Of a stretch of DNA of 32,277 nt, positions 8,106 through 17,401 are shown piece by piece; positions within the stretch are counted from its first letter, which is position 1; each line of letters starts with the position of its first letter. Made by a program: the position numbers and the translations under genes. The notes under the pieces were generated by a model. That model ran no database searches. It was not told the origin of the DNA and was given only the letters and a program-made list of their open reading frames with translations. Source of the DNA: Planctomycetota bacterium (GTDB lineage Bacteria; Planctomycetota; Phycisphaerae; Sedimentisphaerales; Anaerobacaceae); NCBI GenBank assembly GCA_030605475.1, contig JAUWIG010000020.1, positions 1 to 32,277 of the forward strand. The letters are read 5' to 3'.

Positions 8106-8448
8106 TTACCGCCGAGGACGCAGAGAGCGTGACGGAAATCGGGACATCAGGTTATCAGGTAGCAGGTCATTAGTAGATTAGAGTATCAGGAGATTAGAGA
8201 ATCAGCTGCCTTGATGCTAGATTCCGCCTATGGCGGACAAGGCTCGATACCTGTTATTTTTTTACCGCCGAGGAGGCGCTCGCCGCCGCGAAGCCACGCT
8301 TTGGTGAAGCAGGGGAGAACGCAGAGACTTTTGAAGCTTTCAGACGCGGATTTCGTGGGTTTGTAGTACATAACGGACAATGGAGGTCGGGAAATGCGTA
8401 AGTGCACAGGAGTACAAGTGCACAAGGCAGAAGTGAAAAGACCAACAA
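8106..8448. repeat. Mosaic of dispersed repeats in a gene-free gap
   Basis: TTTTTTACCGCCGAGGA occurs twice, at about 8103 and 8257. In the first copy it runs on into CGCAGAGAG. In the second, about 50 bp rich in GCCGCCGCGAAG and GCTTTGGTGAAGC intervene before the matching ACGCAGAGA, as if one repeat had landed inside another. Between them are ATCAGGTTATCAGG / GAGTATCAGGAGATTAGAG units and a CCGCC-TAT-GGCGG hairpin near 8224. Around 8401-8425 is GTGCACAGGAGTACAAGTGC. Open frames across this stretch (for example 8539-8228 minus) translate repeat sequence only. Confidence 0.6.
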
Positions 8449-8550
8449 CGAGAGAAATTGGATGTCCGCCTGCGCGAGAACAAGTTTTGGTTTGAAGGGG
8501 GTTATGTCTTATCAAAGTCAAAAGTTCTTTGTCTATCATTTTTTTACCCG

Positions 8551-9708
8551 CTATTTTGCAGCAGCAAAAATTTTGACACTATCATTTATTCTGACCTTAC
8601 CAGTTTCGGATTTCAGTTTACCATCCTTTAGCATTTGCTCTATACAGCCCCTGATTTCTTTAACAGCAAACCGACAAAAGCATTCTCGGATCACATTGAG
8701 GATTACAAGGCGACGTTCCGTAGGCCGTGAAGCATGCTCGAGTATGATTGTAGGCAGCTTTTCAATATCAGGGACTAACTCTATAGGTCGCATCTCGAAC
8801 AATGTAGGATCTTTGGGCTTTGCAATATCAGCTAGCGTTCGCTGACTTTTGACCATCTCATTATTCATTAAAATAAGTGCATCGGGATGGCGGGAGCCGA
8901 ATATCAAGTAGTACTTTGGAACAGTGTGATGTGGCAGCGCCTTGATCGCATGCTGGCAGACCTCGTTAAATCTTTCTGACAAGCGCTCACAAACACCATT
9001 TGCCACATGCTGCACTTTCTTGGGAAAGTTTGCAGAGGATTTAATAATATTATGCCACCAATCACCACCTACAACTTTGCTCAATCGTTTAATTGATGGC
9101 GGTGTTACAATAGGGGCGTCGATTTCTTCAGTATCTTCAATTTCCAGATTAGATTCAGGAATAGCCAGCTTTAGCGCTGCCAAACCTCGACGAACAAAAC
9201 TTCGGGCATTGAAATTCATAAGGATTTCAATACTCATATTAGAAATGTTCAAATGTTGAAAAACGCTATCCATACGATGCCAATCAAGCCCTTCAACAGT
9301 AAAGGGGTCAACATAAAGGAATACGCTGTGATTTTTTGCCTTTTCTTCGATCTCTTGGATATAATCACCGAATTTTCCATGCCTTGCTTTAGCAAATGGA
9401 AACTGCCCAATTAATCTATTCAACTCAAAGAAAAGTTCTTTTTCAGCTTCTATACATAGAGCCGATACTGGTACGGAAAGACCTTTTGACAAGGCTGTTT
9501 GGATGCTCTGGCAGATAATTAGAGGAGATCCCGGTTCCCCGTCGCCAAATTTTCCTGGCCCGGCGAAGGCATCAACAATAAGAACAGGAGCGCCTTGAGT
9601 TGCTATTTTTGAAAGGTATGGCGGGAGATAGCACTCAAGAATATTATCCTTTCTTTTGGACCAGTGCCGCTTTCTATCGAAGAACGACCTGTCTGCTTTG
9701 TGACTCAT
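8551..9708 (-). CDS. tcmP: Three-Cys-motif partner protein TcmP
   Basis: A protein of unknown exact function, named for its habit of accompanying three-cysteine-motif proteins. The 385 residues contain [18 protein letters not shown] (about 45-62), which looks like the glycine-rich SAM-binding motif of Rossmann methyltransferases. An acidic IEAE follows (87-90), then YVDPF (132-136), similar to the DPPY-type catalytic motif of amino-methyltransferases. A methyltransferase-like fold is my inference. The C-terminal half resembles a winged-helix region ([20 protein letters not shown]). The ATG lies inside the upstream gene's end (35-bp overlap) with GGGGG eight bases upstream, so the two are translated as a unit. 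Confidence 0.88.
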   Translation of the reverse strand: MSHKADRSFFDRKRHWSKRKDNILECYLPPYLSKIATQGAPVLIVDAFAGPGKFGDGEPGSPLIICQSIQTALSKGLSVPVSALCIEAEKELFFELNRLIGQFPFAKARHGKFGDYIQEIEEKAKNHSVFLYVDPFTVEGLDWHRMDSVFQHLNISNMSIEILMNFNARSFVRRGLAALKLAIPESNLEIEDTEEIDAPIVTPPSIKRLSKVVGGDWWHNIIKSSANFPKKVQHVANGVCERLSERFNEVCQHAIKALPHHTVPKYYLIFGSRHPDALILMNNEMVKSQRTLADIAKPKDPTLFEMRPIELVPDIEKLPTIILEHASRPTERRLVILNVIRECFCRFAVKEIRGCIEQMLKDGKLKSETGKVRINDSVKIFAAAK

Positions 9709-10444
9709 AGTCGAAACCCCCTGAATTTGGTTCTAGCCGAATTGGCATTTGGTCCCAGGTACGGCCGGCAAGAATACGGCCGGTCTTTTTCTTGTTTACG
9801 CCACCCCATTGTTTGAAGAAGAAAGGGACACGTACGGCAAGACATTGGTCGCGTATATCTATAACCCATTCTGGTAGCATTGGTCTTGCGCCGGGGCCGG
9901 ATTCACCACCGACAATGACCCAATGAATATTGTCAAGGTCAAGATTGGGGATAGGGCCTAAAAGCGGCTCGAAAGATATAAACTTTATCGCGGCATCAGT
10001 CTGCCTCAAGTGGTCAATGCGGGAAATATAATCGGCATTTTCGACGGTAACGCCCATACATACATTTTGCGGCCAAGGAAGCTTAGGACTTAATTGCAGC
10101 AAACGGTGAGAACGCTTTGTCAATGCTTGAAATCGGTGGCGGGACGTCCGACACATAACGTCAAAGATTTTAGAGATAAAGCCAAAGGGAATATCCTTAT
10201 GAAAAAGGTCGCTCATAGAATTTACAAAAATTGTGTGAGGTTGCTTCCAGCGTAAAGGTGTTTCAAGGACGTGAGGATGTGTTGTAACACGGAAGCCGCT
10301 GCGATAATTCGGCTGTCCCATAGCTTTTAGGCGCAAAGCTATACGTTCAGCATAGCAGTTTCTGCAGCCGGTGCTGATTTTTGTACAGCCGGTAACCGGG
10401 TTCCAAGTGGATTCCGTCCATTCAATTTTAGATTTCTGGGCCAT
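9674..10444 (-). CDS. Phage Gp37/Gp68-family three-Cys-motif protein (DUF5131)
   Basis: A family seen in phages and accessory regions; its reaction is not established to my knowledge. The 256-residue protein has the signature [20 protein letters not shown], in which Cys20, Cys27 and Cys30 form C-x6-C-x2-C. This is a candidate iron-sulfur or metal site, reminiscent of but spaced differently from the radical-SAM CxxxCxxC. Family blocks follow: [46 protein letters not shown] and FFKQWGG. A GGAGG ribosome-binding site sits five bases before the ATG. It overlaps tcmP by 35 bp; the pair is set apart from its neighbours by repeat DNA on one side. Confidence 0.88.
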   Translation of the reverse strand: MAQKSKIEWTESTWNPVTGCTKISTGCRNCYAERIALRLKAMGQPNYRSGFRVTTHPHVLETPLRWKQPHTIFVNSMSDLFHKDIPFGFISKIFDVMCRTSRHRFQALTKRSHRLLQLSPKLPWPQNVCMGVTVENADYISRIDHLRQTDAAIKFISFEPLLGPIPNLDLDNIHWVIVGGESGPGARPMLPEWVIDIRDQCLAVRVPFFFKQWGGVNKKKTGRILAGRTWDQMPIRLEPNSGGFDYESQSRQVVLR

Positions 10445-10598
10445 TTAGCCTCCACAAAAAGTATATCGCAAAAGATAATATTTGAAAGGGAAAATCAAGG
10501 GATTTATTGGGGGGGATATTTGACGAGCGAGGGATGGTTAAGGTCGGAAATATAAATAACCTCTAAAAGCTATGGGGATACCTTCAATAGCAACATTT

Positions 10599-11390
10599 CT
10601 ATTCGAGGTGTACGACGCCGCGTTTTTGGTCGGCTTCGAGGCTGGATTTCTTGATGACGTCGTAGAGCCGACGAGAATTGTGCAGCTTCTGGAAAGTGAA
10701 CCGCGGGTCGGTCTTGTCAGTTGTTATCAGTCCCACCCGGCCAACGCCGACAATACAATCAAATAAACTTCTTCGAAGCTTGAGGTCAATTACGCGGAAC
10801 ATATCCAAGTTGTCAATCCTTCTGTCAAAAATGCCCCGCGACCACTCAATCCGGTCGGTAGTAACTTCATAACGAATGCTCTTTAGCCATACCACCTTTA
10901 ACAAAAGCACAAGCAATACAAGAATCCCGAGGCCCAGGCCGACAACAAAGCGATATTTACCAAACGTCAAAATCTGCTCGGGGGTGAGCGTAAATCTCGA
11001 CACTTCCTGCGGCAAATCTTCAGTAAGTTCGGACGGCGGCAGCTCTTCGGCTAACTCTTCGTAATCGTACAAGGTGGGGCTTTCATCAGGTTGAAATATC
11101 GAGAGGTTTTCGATGGGGTAGACTATTAAAAAAACTGCGATGGCTAAAAAGATTAGGCCTCGTACAGCCGTCCCCGCCATTGCCCACAGAGACGGCCTGG
11201 CCTCGAACAGGATTTTATCTGATTTTTTCCCGGCCCTGGGCGACCGTGACTTCGGCTGGGTACCGGCCTGGGGGGGCCTTGCCCTGTCGGTATTTAGAAA
11301 TTCGCCGCAGAATCGGCATTTTATAGCCTGAGCCTGAATTGTCTCGGCACAAAATGGACATTGTTTTGTTTGCGAGGCAATAACTTCCAT
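10599..11390 (-). CDS. Zinc-ribbon membrane protein with YdbS-like PH domain
   Basis: No specific function is recognised. The 263 residues start with a zinc ribbon (CPFC at 11-14, CRFC at 25-28). A basic Pro/Arg/Lys linker follows. Then come two membrane helices (about 72-92 and 148-167) separated by an acidic, Glu-rich loop, and a bacterial PH-like (YdbS, bPH2) domain of the form KSIRYEVTTDRIEWSRGIFDRR...RVIDLKL. Such proteins are envelope-associated and mostly uncharacterised. The start is the ATG at 11390 with no clear ribosome-binding site. Confidence 0.75.
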   Translation of the reverse strand: MEVIASQTKQCPFCAETIQAQAIKCRFCGEFLNTDRARPPQAGTQPKSRSPRAGKKSDKILFEARPSLWAMAGTAVRGLIFLAIAVFLIVYPIENLSIFQPDESPTLYDYEELAEELPPSELTEDLPQEVSRFTLTPEQILTFGKYRFVVGLGLGILVLLVLLLKVVWLKSIRYEVTTDRIEWSRGIFDRRIDNLDMFRVIDLKLRRSLFDCIVGVGRVGLITTDKTDPRFTFQKLHNSRRLYDVIKKSSLEADQKRGVVHLE

Positions 11391-11462
11391 AAGGTGTATA
11401 TCGGAAATATGCGCGGAACTTCTCTAATGAAAGTCGTATTGCGTATTGCGGGAAAACCCAAG

Positions 11463-11512
11463 AAAGTGTTACCCATGTAGTCGGTATAAAGTGTTACCTA
11501 TGTTTCGGTTGA
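11463..11512. repeat. Two direct repeats resembling an insertion-sequence end
   Basis: AAAGTGTTACC begins at 11463 and again at 11488, a 25-bp period. The tails are CATGTAGTCGGTAT and TATGTTTCGGTTGAC. From memory, this pattern resembles the terminal repeats of integrase-type (DDE) insertion sequences. No transposase reading frame is nearby, so this would be a solo remnant. The assignment to an element is tentative. Confidence 0.4.
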
Positions 11513-11561
11513 CACAACATAAAAGGTTTGGTTTTGTCTTACAAATGTCTTTTGCCGGCGG

Positions 11562-12911
11562 TTACCACCAAGTTGGCCAGGGGCGATTACGGACCTCGTC
11601 AAACTTCGAGATTGCGGAATTCAGGCCTTCGACCAGAGAATCTATATCGGCACTTAGGTCTGAATGTCTCCCGGCCAGGCGAATCGCTCTCTCGTACAGT
11701 CGCCTCAAATCCCTAAAAACGAACAACAATTCGTTTATCAGGCTCTCTCTTGATATCAGTATCTCATCAAAGTACCAATCGTACCTGTACCTGACGTAGC
11801 CGTCGAACCTGTAGAAGCTGCGGCGTCGACGCCGGGAGTCATTGCGCCGAATTCGCTGTTCGAGCTCATTAAGCTCTTCGAGAAGCTCATCGGCGCGTTC
11901 CTCAAGATACATAACAGCAGGAGTAATCTCATCAAATTCTTCCTTGGCTTTCTCAAATCTGCGCTTTGCTTTCCGGACACCGGTATTTTGAACTATAGTG
12001 GCCTTGGGCGCATCCAGGGTTGTTAGAAGCTGCTCTATCGCAGGAATAATTTTGTCAGCGATATTGCAGTGTAGAGCCTCAGATGCCGTCAACGTCAGCA
12101 GCGATTGTTTCTTGCTCCAGGTTCTGACAAAAGTCTGGTTGGGCTCCATGTTCTCAGGCTCAACAAAGTCGGTCTTTCCGTCTCCAATAACCTCCGCAAC
12201 TCCAATATTTTTGTCGACCATTGCCCTGGCAACGGCGGCCGGCCGGTTGTTCCGCTCGGCGAGCGCAGCAATGTAGGCGGCAAGGACAGCAGTGTCGGCA
12301 CGGTCAGCGGAGATAACTTCTTTTACTACGGTCTGCCTATAAGGCCTTCTCTCATCCTTAATACCATAAGAGGTTTGTAATACCGGGGGGGCAGCTCCGA
12401 TGGCCGTGTCATCAGCCATATAAAGCTCGCCACAGGCAAGGGCTATCATAGCACCGGCTGAAAAAGCGCCTCCGAATTTGCCGCCGCTAACAAACGCGAC
12501 TGTACGGCAACTATCAATCTGGGTGATTGTGGCACAAATGCGCCGGGCCAAATCCGTTCGTCCCCCCGATACGTCAATCTCGACGAGAATAAACAGCGGG
12601 CCCTGGTTGGCGGCTCCGGCTATCGCTTTTTCAAAAACTTCGGCCTCGTATATGAAGTTAATCGGGTCCTTTATAGAAAAAGCGAATACTTTGTTTTTGC
12701 GGCCGAGATAATTTCGCTGGACTTCATACTCGCTAAGGTCAAGGTATCGCGGTCTTCTTCTGTCAATACGGACCTGTGTCTTATTACGTCTTTTTATCTG
12801 CGTAGGATATCCGTTGAAGCTTTCGCCAGTGTCACGATGTATAAACGTATCAGCAAAACAGTTAGAGAAAAAAAGCAATATGACAAGAATAAAAGCAGGA
12901 CATTTAACCAT
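11562..12911 (-). CDS. Secreted ClpP/NfeD-class serine protease-like protein
   Basis: The 449 residues open with a signal peptide (hydrophobic core about 6-16, probable cleavage after FA at 19-20). A ClpP/crotonase-fold domain (about 75-270) of the NfeD membrane-protease type follows. EIDVSGGRTDLARRI matches the SPGG-type strand, and GGAFSAGAMIALACGE places the presumed nucleophile at Ser151. DDTAIGAAPPV is the usual downstream block. The lysine expected about 30-50 residues further on is not obvious. Instead of the C-terminal NfeD beta-barrel, the protein ends in a charged coiled-coil region (about 310-440) with an arginine run RRRRR. The ribosome-binding site AAGGAGCG is good. Cell-envelope proteolysis or a scaffold role is possible. 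Confidence 0.75.
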   Translation of the reverse strand: MVKCPAFILVILLFFSNCFADTFIHRDTGESFNGYPTQIKRRNKTQVRIDRRRPRYLDLSEYEVQRNYLGRKNKVFAFSIKDPINFIYEAEVFEKAIAGAANQGPLFILVEIDVSGGRTDLARRICATITQIDSCRTVAFVSGGKFGGAFSAGAMIALACGELYMADDTAIGAAPPVLQTSYGIKDERRPYRQTVVKEVISADRADTAVLAAYIAALAERNNRPAAVARAMVDKNIGVAEVIGDGKTDFVEPENMEPNQTFVRTWSKKQSLLTLTASEALHCNIADKIIPAIEQLLTTLDAPKATIVQNTGVRKAKRRFEKAKEEFDEITPAVMYLEERADELLEELNELEQRIRRNDSRRRRRSFYRFDGYVRYRYDWYFDEILISRESLINELLFVFRDLRRLYERAIRLAGRHSDLSADIDSLVEGLNSAISKFDEVRNRPWPTWW

Positions 12912-13029
12912 TACTTTATCGCTCCTTTAATTATCTGTCCGGCGGTCATTATACTATTCCGCCAACCAAAAGGCAAAAAAAAACGCCATTTATTCGCGCA
13001 AGGCCCGGGAGTATTGGCACTTCAAATCG

Positions 13030-13051
13030 CTGATTATTCTGATATAATCAG
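13030..13051. promoter_or_regulatory. Inverted repeat overlapping a -10 box upstream of der
   Basis: CTGATTAT (13030-13037) and ATAATCAG (13044-13051) form a perfect 8-bp inverted repeat with a 6-bp centre. It overlaps TATAAT (13043-13048), a perfect -10 box 46 bp before the der ATG. No good -35 is seen at 17 bp. This could be a promoter with an operator, or simply an AT-rich hairpin. Confidence 0.35.
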
Positions 13052-13094
13052 TTTTTCGTAGATTGTGGTCTTATATTAGATTCGGCTAAAACTT

Positions 13095-14420
13095 ATGGGG
13101 ATACCAACCGTTGCCATAATTGGTCGTCCGAACGTGGGCAAGAGCAGTCTGCTAAACGCCCTGGCCGGCGAGATGATAAGTATCGTTGAGCCGAGCGCCG
13201 GGGTCACAAGAGACCGCATCAGCACCATTATCAGAAGGGCAGAGCAGTATTTTGAGCTTATCGATACCGGCGGATACGGAATAGTTGACAGCGACCAGCT
13301 AAGCAGCCACATCGAGCAGCAAATCCTGCGGGCGATTGAGTCGGCGAACCTTGTCGTATTTATGGTCGATATTCGGGACGGACTGGTACCGCTGGACGAG
13401 AAAATAGCGAGGCTTCTTCGCAAGCACGAGCTTGATGTTATCGGCGTTGCCAACAAAGCCGATAGCGCCAGGATGTTTTCTGCTGCGGGTGAGTTTTCGA
13501 AACTCGGCTTCGGTGATTTTCTTTGCGTCTCAGCAACAAACAACATCAATAAAGCTGTTCTACTCGATAAAATCCTCGGCAAACTTGAGAGTCTCGAATC
13601 GACCCGGCCAGTGGAGCCGGTGATGAAGATTGCAATAATCGGCAAACGAAACACCGGCAAAAGCACTCTTGTAAATGCCATGGTGGGCTCCGAGAGGGTC
13701 ATCGTCAGCGAGACGCCGGGGACAACCAGAGATGCCGTTGACGTGCGGTTCGAAAAGGACGGCAAGACCATTGTTGTTATTGACACTGCAGGGATAAGAA
13801 AGAAGAGCAAAATGGCTGACAGTATTGAATTCTACAGCTATGTGCGCGCGACGCGGTCTGTCCGGCGGGCAGACGTTGTGCTGTTTATGATTGACGCGAC
13901 TGTGCCGGTCTCGCAGGTCGATAAAAAACTGGCCAGATTCATCACTGAAGAACACAAAAGCTGCATACTGGTCGTCAACAAATGGGACCTGGCAAAAGAT
14001 ATCGCCGTCACGGGTGATTATGAGGATTATCTGACAAAAATGTTGCCTGGCTTAAAAGCCGTACCGATAGCTTTTACCACCGCAACCGAGGCAAAGAATG
14101 TCCAGAGCGTTCTGGATTTGGCAGCTGAGATATTCAAGCAGACCACGACGTGGATACCCACCGCCAAGCTGAATAAGGCGATTGAAACCATAAAGGCGGA
14201 GAAGACCGGCGCAACGAAACGCGGCAAGGGCGGCTGGCCGAAGATTTACTACGCCACTCAAATTGCGACAAATCCGATTACGATACTTATGTTCGTAAAC
14301 AGGCCGGGACTTTTTGAGGAGAATTATCGCCGATTTATTACAGGCAGATTACAGTCGATGCTGCCGATAGCAGAAGTGCCGATAAGGCTGCTGGCTCGTT
14401 CGCATAGAAACAGGGTATAG
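13095..14420 (+). CDS. der: Ribosome biogenesis GTPase Der (EngA)
   Basis: An essential GTPase of 50S subunit maturation. The 441 residues have two G domains in tandem and a C-terminal KH-like domain. The first carries GRPNVGKSS, DTGGYG and NKAD. The second carries GKRNTGKST, DTAGIRKKSK and NKWD. The KH-like end includes a basic linker and RPGLFEENYRRFI. The second P-loop reads KRN instead of the common RPN but keeps GKST. Length is normal. cstA follows 18 bp downstream. An inverted repeat over a -10 box lies upstream. Confidence 0.97.
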   Translation: MGIPTVAIIGRPNVGKSSLLNALAGEMISIVEPSAGVTRDRISTIIRRAEQYFELIDTGGYGIVDSDQLSSHIEQQILRAIESANLVVFMVDIRDGLVPLDEKIARLLRKHELDVIGVANKADSARMFSAAGEFSKLGFGDFLCVSATNNINKAVLLDKILGKLESLESTRPVEPVMKIAIIGKRNTGKSTLVNAMVGSERVIVSETPGTTRDAVDVRFEKDGKTIVVIDTAGIRKKSKMADSIEFYSYVRATRSVRRADVVLFMIDATVPVSQVDKKLARFITEEHKSCILVVNKWDLAKDIAVTGDYEDYLTKMLPGLKAVPIAFTTATEAKNVQSVLDLAAEIFKQTTTWIPTAKLNKAIETIKAEKTGATKRGKGGWPKIYYATQIATNPITILMFVNRPGLFEENYRRFITGRLQSMLPIAEVPIRLLARSHRNRV

Positions 14421-14438
14421 AGCAAAGGAGATATTAAG

Positions 14439-16169
14439 ATGGATACGCTTTTGCTGATGGTGGTTTGTGGGGGTGGGTATCTGATAGCTTATCATACTTA
14501 CGGGCGGTTTCTGGCTAAAAAAATATTTAAACTGAACAAAGATGCACCAGTACCATCAGTGGAGCTGCAGGACGGTATCGATTACGTTCCCACGCGCAAG
14601 GGTATAATCTTCGGGCACCACTACACGTCGATAGCCGGAACCGGGCCGATAGTCGGGCCGGCCATAGGAATCATCTGGGGCTGGCTGCCGGCTATCCTCT
14701 GGGTGACATTAGGCTGTATCTTTATGGGGGCTGTGCACGATTTCGGGGCACTGGTTGTATCGATGCGGAACGAGGGCAAAAGTATCTCAGAGGTAGCCGC
14801 TAAATATATCAACAGCCGCGTTCGATTTGTGTTCTTTGCGGTTGTGTTCTTAAGCCTGCTGATTGTTATCGCCATATTCGGCGTTGTAATTGCGGCGGTC
14901 TTTACAAGGTTTCCAGAATCGGTTTTGCCGGTCTGGCTGGAGATTCCGATAGCTATCGCGCTTGGGTGGGCGGTTTATAAAAGAAGCGCTAACGTAACAC
15001 TTTCAACGATAGTGGCTGTAGTGACGATGTATGTAACCGTTGGTTTAGGGGCATATATCGAGAGCGTCAGGCCTGGGCTGTTTTCGCTGCCTGAGTTTTC
15101 GTGGCTGCCAGCGACGGGGCTGTGGACAATCATCCTGCTTATCTACGCGTGGATAGCTTCGACGCTGCCGGTAACGACACTTCTGCAGCCGAGGGATTAT
15201 ATCAACGCCTGGCAGCTTTTTATTGCGATGGCCCTTTTGGTCTGCGGTATAGTGGCAGCATCATTAGCGGGCAATCTGCCTCTGGCGGCACCAGCTATTA
15301 ACATCTCGCTGCCAGCAGATACTCCGCCGATATGGCCCTTTATGTTCGTCGTAATCGCCTGCGGTGCCATCAGCGGCTTCCATTCACTGGTAGCCTCCGG
15401 CACAAGCCCTAAGCAGGTTGCGAAGGAGCCGGACAGTTTGTTCGTAGGCTACGGCTCAATGCTGCTGGAGGGGACATTGGCGGTGCTGGTAATCATCTGC
15501 GTTGCGGCGGGAATAGCGATGGCCTACGAGACCGGCGATGGTCAAATTCTAAGTGGTTTTGATGCGTGGCAGCATCACTACTCGTCCTGGGCCGGCGCGA
15601 AGGGTCTTGAGGCTAAACTGGCCTCCTTTGTTACGGGAGCCGCAAACATAATAAACACACTGCACATGCCTAAGATTGTCGGTACCGCCATTATGGGGGT
15701 ATTCGTCGCATCATTCGCGGGGACGACACTTGATACGTCGGTGCGCATCCAGCGCTATGTGGTAAGTGAACTGGCAGGCGACCTGCGAATTCCATTCCTG
15801 ACTAACAGATGGGCGGCGACCAGCTTTGCTGTGCTTACCGCGGCAGCTCTGGCCTTTGCCACAGGCGCAGACGGCACAGGCGCAATGAAACTTTGGCCAC
15901 TGTTCGGAACGGCAAATCAACTTCTGGCGGCCCTGGCACTATTGGTAATAACGCTTTATCTAAGACGCAGGGGCGGCTTGAAGTTTGTGGTTACGGCGGT
16001 GCCGTGTGTCATTATGTTAGTGATTACAAACTGGGCCATGGTGAAAAATGAAATGATTTTTCTCGGCGAGAAAAATTGGCTTCTTGTTACGATAGGGGCG
16101 GGGATATTTGCGCTGGCGTTGTGGATGACGGTCGAGGCCCTGATGGCTTTCGGGAAACTAAAGGCTTAA
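14439..16169 (+). CDS. cstA: Carbon starvation protein A family transporter (short form)
   Basis: CstA-family inner-membrane proteins import peptides or pyruvate during carbon limitation. The 576-residue protein is mostly hydrophobic with about 15 predicted membrane helices. It has the family start YGRFLAKKIFKLN, the conserved GHHYTSIAGTGPIVGPAIGIIWGW, then MGAVHDFGALVVSMRNEGKSI. Later blocks are SGFHSLVASGTSPKQ and AGTTLDTSVRIQRYVVSEL. It is shorter than the E. coli protein (about 700), like many anaerobe versions. AAGGAGAT lies ten bases before the ATG. It is probably cotranscribed with der, although no functional link is apparent. Confidence 0.94.
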   Translation: MDTLLLMVVCGGGYLIAYHTYGRFLAKKIFKLNKDAPVPSVELQDGIDYVPTRKGIIFGHHYTSIAGTGPIVGPAIGIIWGWLPAILWVTLGCIFMGAVHDFGALVVSMRNEGKSISEVAAKYINSRVRFVFFAVVFLSLLIVIAIFGVVIAAVFTRFPESVLPVWLEIPIAIALGWAVYKRSANVTLSTIVAVVTMYVTVGLGAYIESVRPGLFSLPEFSWLPATGLWTIILLIYAWIASTLPVTTLLQPRDYINAWQLFIAMALLVCGIVAASLAGNLPLAAPAINISLPADTPPIWPFMFVVIACGAISGFHSLVASGTSPKQVAKEPDSLFVGYGSMLLEGTLAVLVIICVAAGIAMAYETGDGQILSGFDAWQHHYSSWAGAKGLEAKLASFVTGAANIINTLHMPKIVGTAIMGVFVASFAGTTLDTSVRIQRYVVSELAGDLRIPFLTNRWAATSFAVLTAAALAFATGADGTGAMKLWPLFGTANQLLAALALLVITLYLRRRGGLKFVVTAVPCVIMLVITNWAMVKNEMIFLGEKNWLLVTIGAGIFALALWMTVEALMAFGKLKA

Positions 16170-16263
16170 AGCGACTCATTGTTCATTGTTCGCTTAGAGG
16201 GCTTATTTGGGGGGGCCGTAATGGGCTCCATTTTGTGAAAAAACGCAAGATGTGAACCCTTTT

Positions 16264-17343
16264 TCAGGGTCCTGTACCGGGCTGGGGCTGGCCGGAGAGA
16301 GACACCAGCTTAAATCGAGCTGTAACGGGCTGCTGATTCAGCACGATTTCACCTTTGCTGACGAATTCTTCGGGGAAATTATAAACAACCTTTCTCCTTA
16401 TCTGGTCCGTAGTCTTCTTATCATCGTCGAGGATATACAGTGTCATTGTCGGGAACGGCTGCAACTCATAGGCTCGCTTCGCCTCCGGAGTGGCCCTGAT
16501 GGCAATAGCACTCATTACTGCATCAAGATTGGTTACCTCGACGCCATACTTTCCCTGGAGTGTCGGACTTAAGGCAATACCAAGCGTTGCGGTTATGAGG
16601 TAATCACCCCGTGGGTCTTGCTGTGGCGGGGTTGTAATTTTCACAGGTTTGAGTGCCTCTCTGGTCTGGCCGGCCGCCAACTCGATGTAGGGCACCTTCT
16701 CGATAGCCGTCACTCTGGCCTGGTCGATTTCGGCGCGTGTCAGCTGAACTTGTGTGATGAGTTTTTCGCCGGCCCAATCGGCGGGAACAAACGTATCGAC
16801 CTGGGCCGGCTCAATAACAGCCTTTACGGGATTCCGGTTCTCGTCCACACAGATTACGTCGAGCGGCTTTTTAACAAGCTCAACAACATCAACGGTGAGT
16901 GTTTCCGGCTCGCAAGACTCGACTGCAAGGCCAAGCTGCTTTAACTGGTCGCTTCTTTTGAGAAAATCCAGCATGGTTAAGGTATATTGTCGAGCAGCAG
17001 TCATTGCTTCCTGTTCAGGGTCCAAAAAGAATTCAAGTACCAGCGAGCCATCGTTTAGCCGGCGTTTTACATCAGCAATCCTCGAGGCCGGACCTCTAAG
17101 AACTATCTTCGCAATGGAAACGGATGGTTCGTCATCGAAACTTGCCCAGAGAGAAGGATTGGCGGATTTGGCTACACTTATCGTAGCACTGGAAACAGAG
17201 AATTCTTCGTCCAGCGCCAGGTCCGCCCAGACCCAAATCAATACCGTTATGAATATCACGACCGCTACTTTGCCGTAATTGACGGCTCGACTTCGCTCAC
17301 CACCAATCCTGAACGTAGCTGAAGGATTGATTTTTTTAACCAT
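16264..17343 (-). CDS. YbbR-domain protein (CdaR-like)
   Basis: YbbR proteins are extracytoplasmic and, where studied (CdaR in Firmicutes), regulate the neighbouring diadenylate cyclase. The 359-residue protein has an N-terminal membrane anchor (about 22-41, KVAVVIFITVLIWVWADLAL). Beta-rich YbbR-type repeats follow, such as KKPLDVICVDENRNPVKAVIEPAQVDTF. I chose the ATG at 17343; an upstream extension to 17421 translates repeat sequence (SNRARKARFE). It lies directly downstream of cdaA with a 146-bp gap that holds an inverted repeat. Confidence 0.8.
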   Translation of the reverse strand: MVKKINPSATFRIGGERSRAVNYGKVAVVIFITVLIWVWADLALDEEFSVSSATISVAKSANPSLWASFDDEPSVSIAKIVLRGPASRIADVKRRLNDGSLVLEFFLDPEQEAMTAARQYTLTMLDFLKRSDQLKQLGLAVESCEPETLTVDVVELVKKPLDVICVDENRNPVKAVIEPAQVDTFVPADWAGEKLITQVQLTRAEIDQARVTAIEKVPYIELAAGQTREALKPVKITTPPQQDPRGDYLITATLGIALSPTLQGKYGVEVTNLDAVMSAIAIRATPEAKRAYELQPFPTMTLYILDDDKKTTDQIRRKVVYNFPEEFVSKGEIVLNQQPVTARFKLVSLSGQPQPGTGP

Positions 17344-17401
17344 ATATCCCGTATCCCGCTGCTCGTTGCTCGTATTCCATAGCTCGAATCGCGCTTTGCG
17401 A

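Noticed and set aside
8228-8539. Minus-strand 103-residue frame
   Set aside because: It translates the dispersed repeats of the gap at 8106-8448, has no recognisable domain, and overlaps only repeat DNA.
10460-10465. TATACT -10 box for the DUF5131 gene
   Set aside because: Transcription would start inside the ribosome-binding site of that gene and the -35 is poor.
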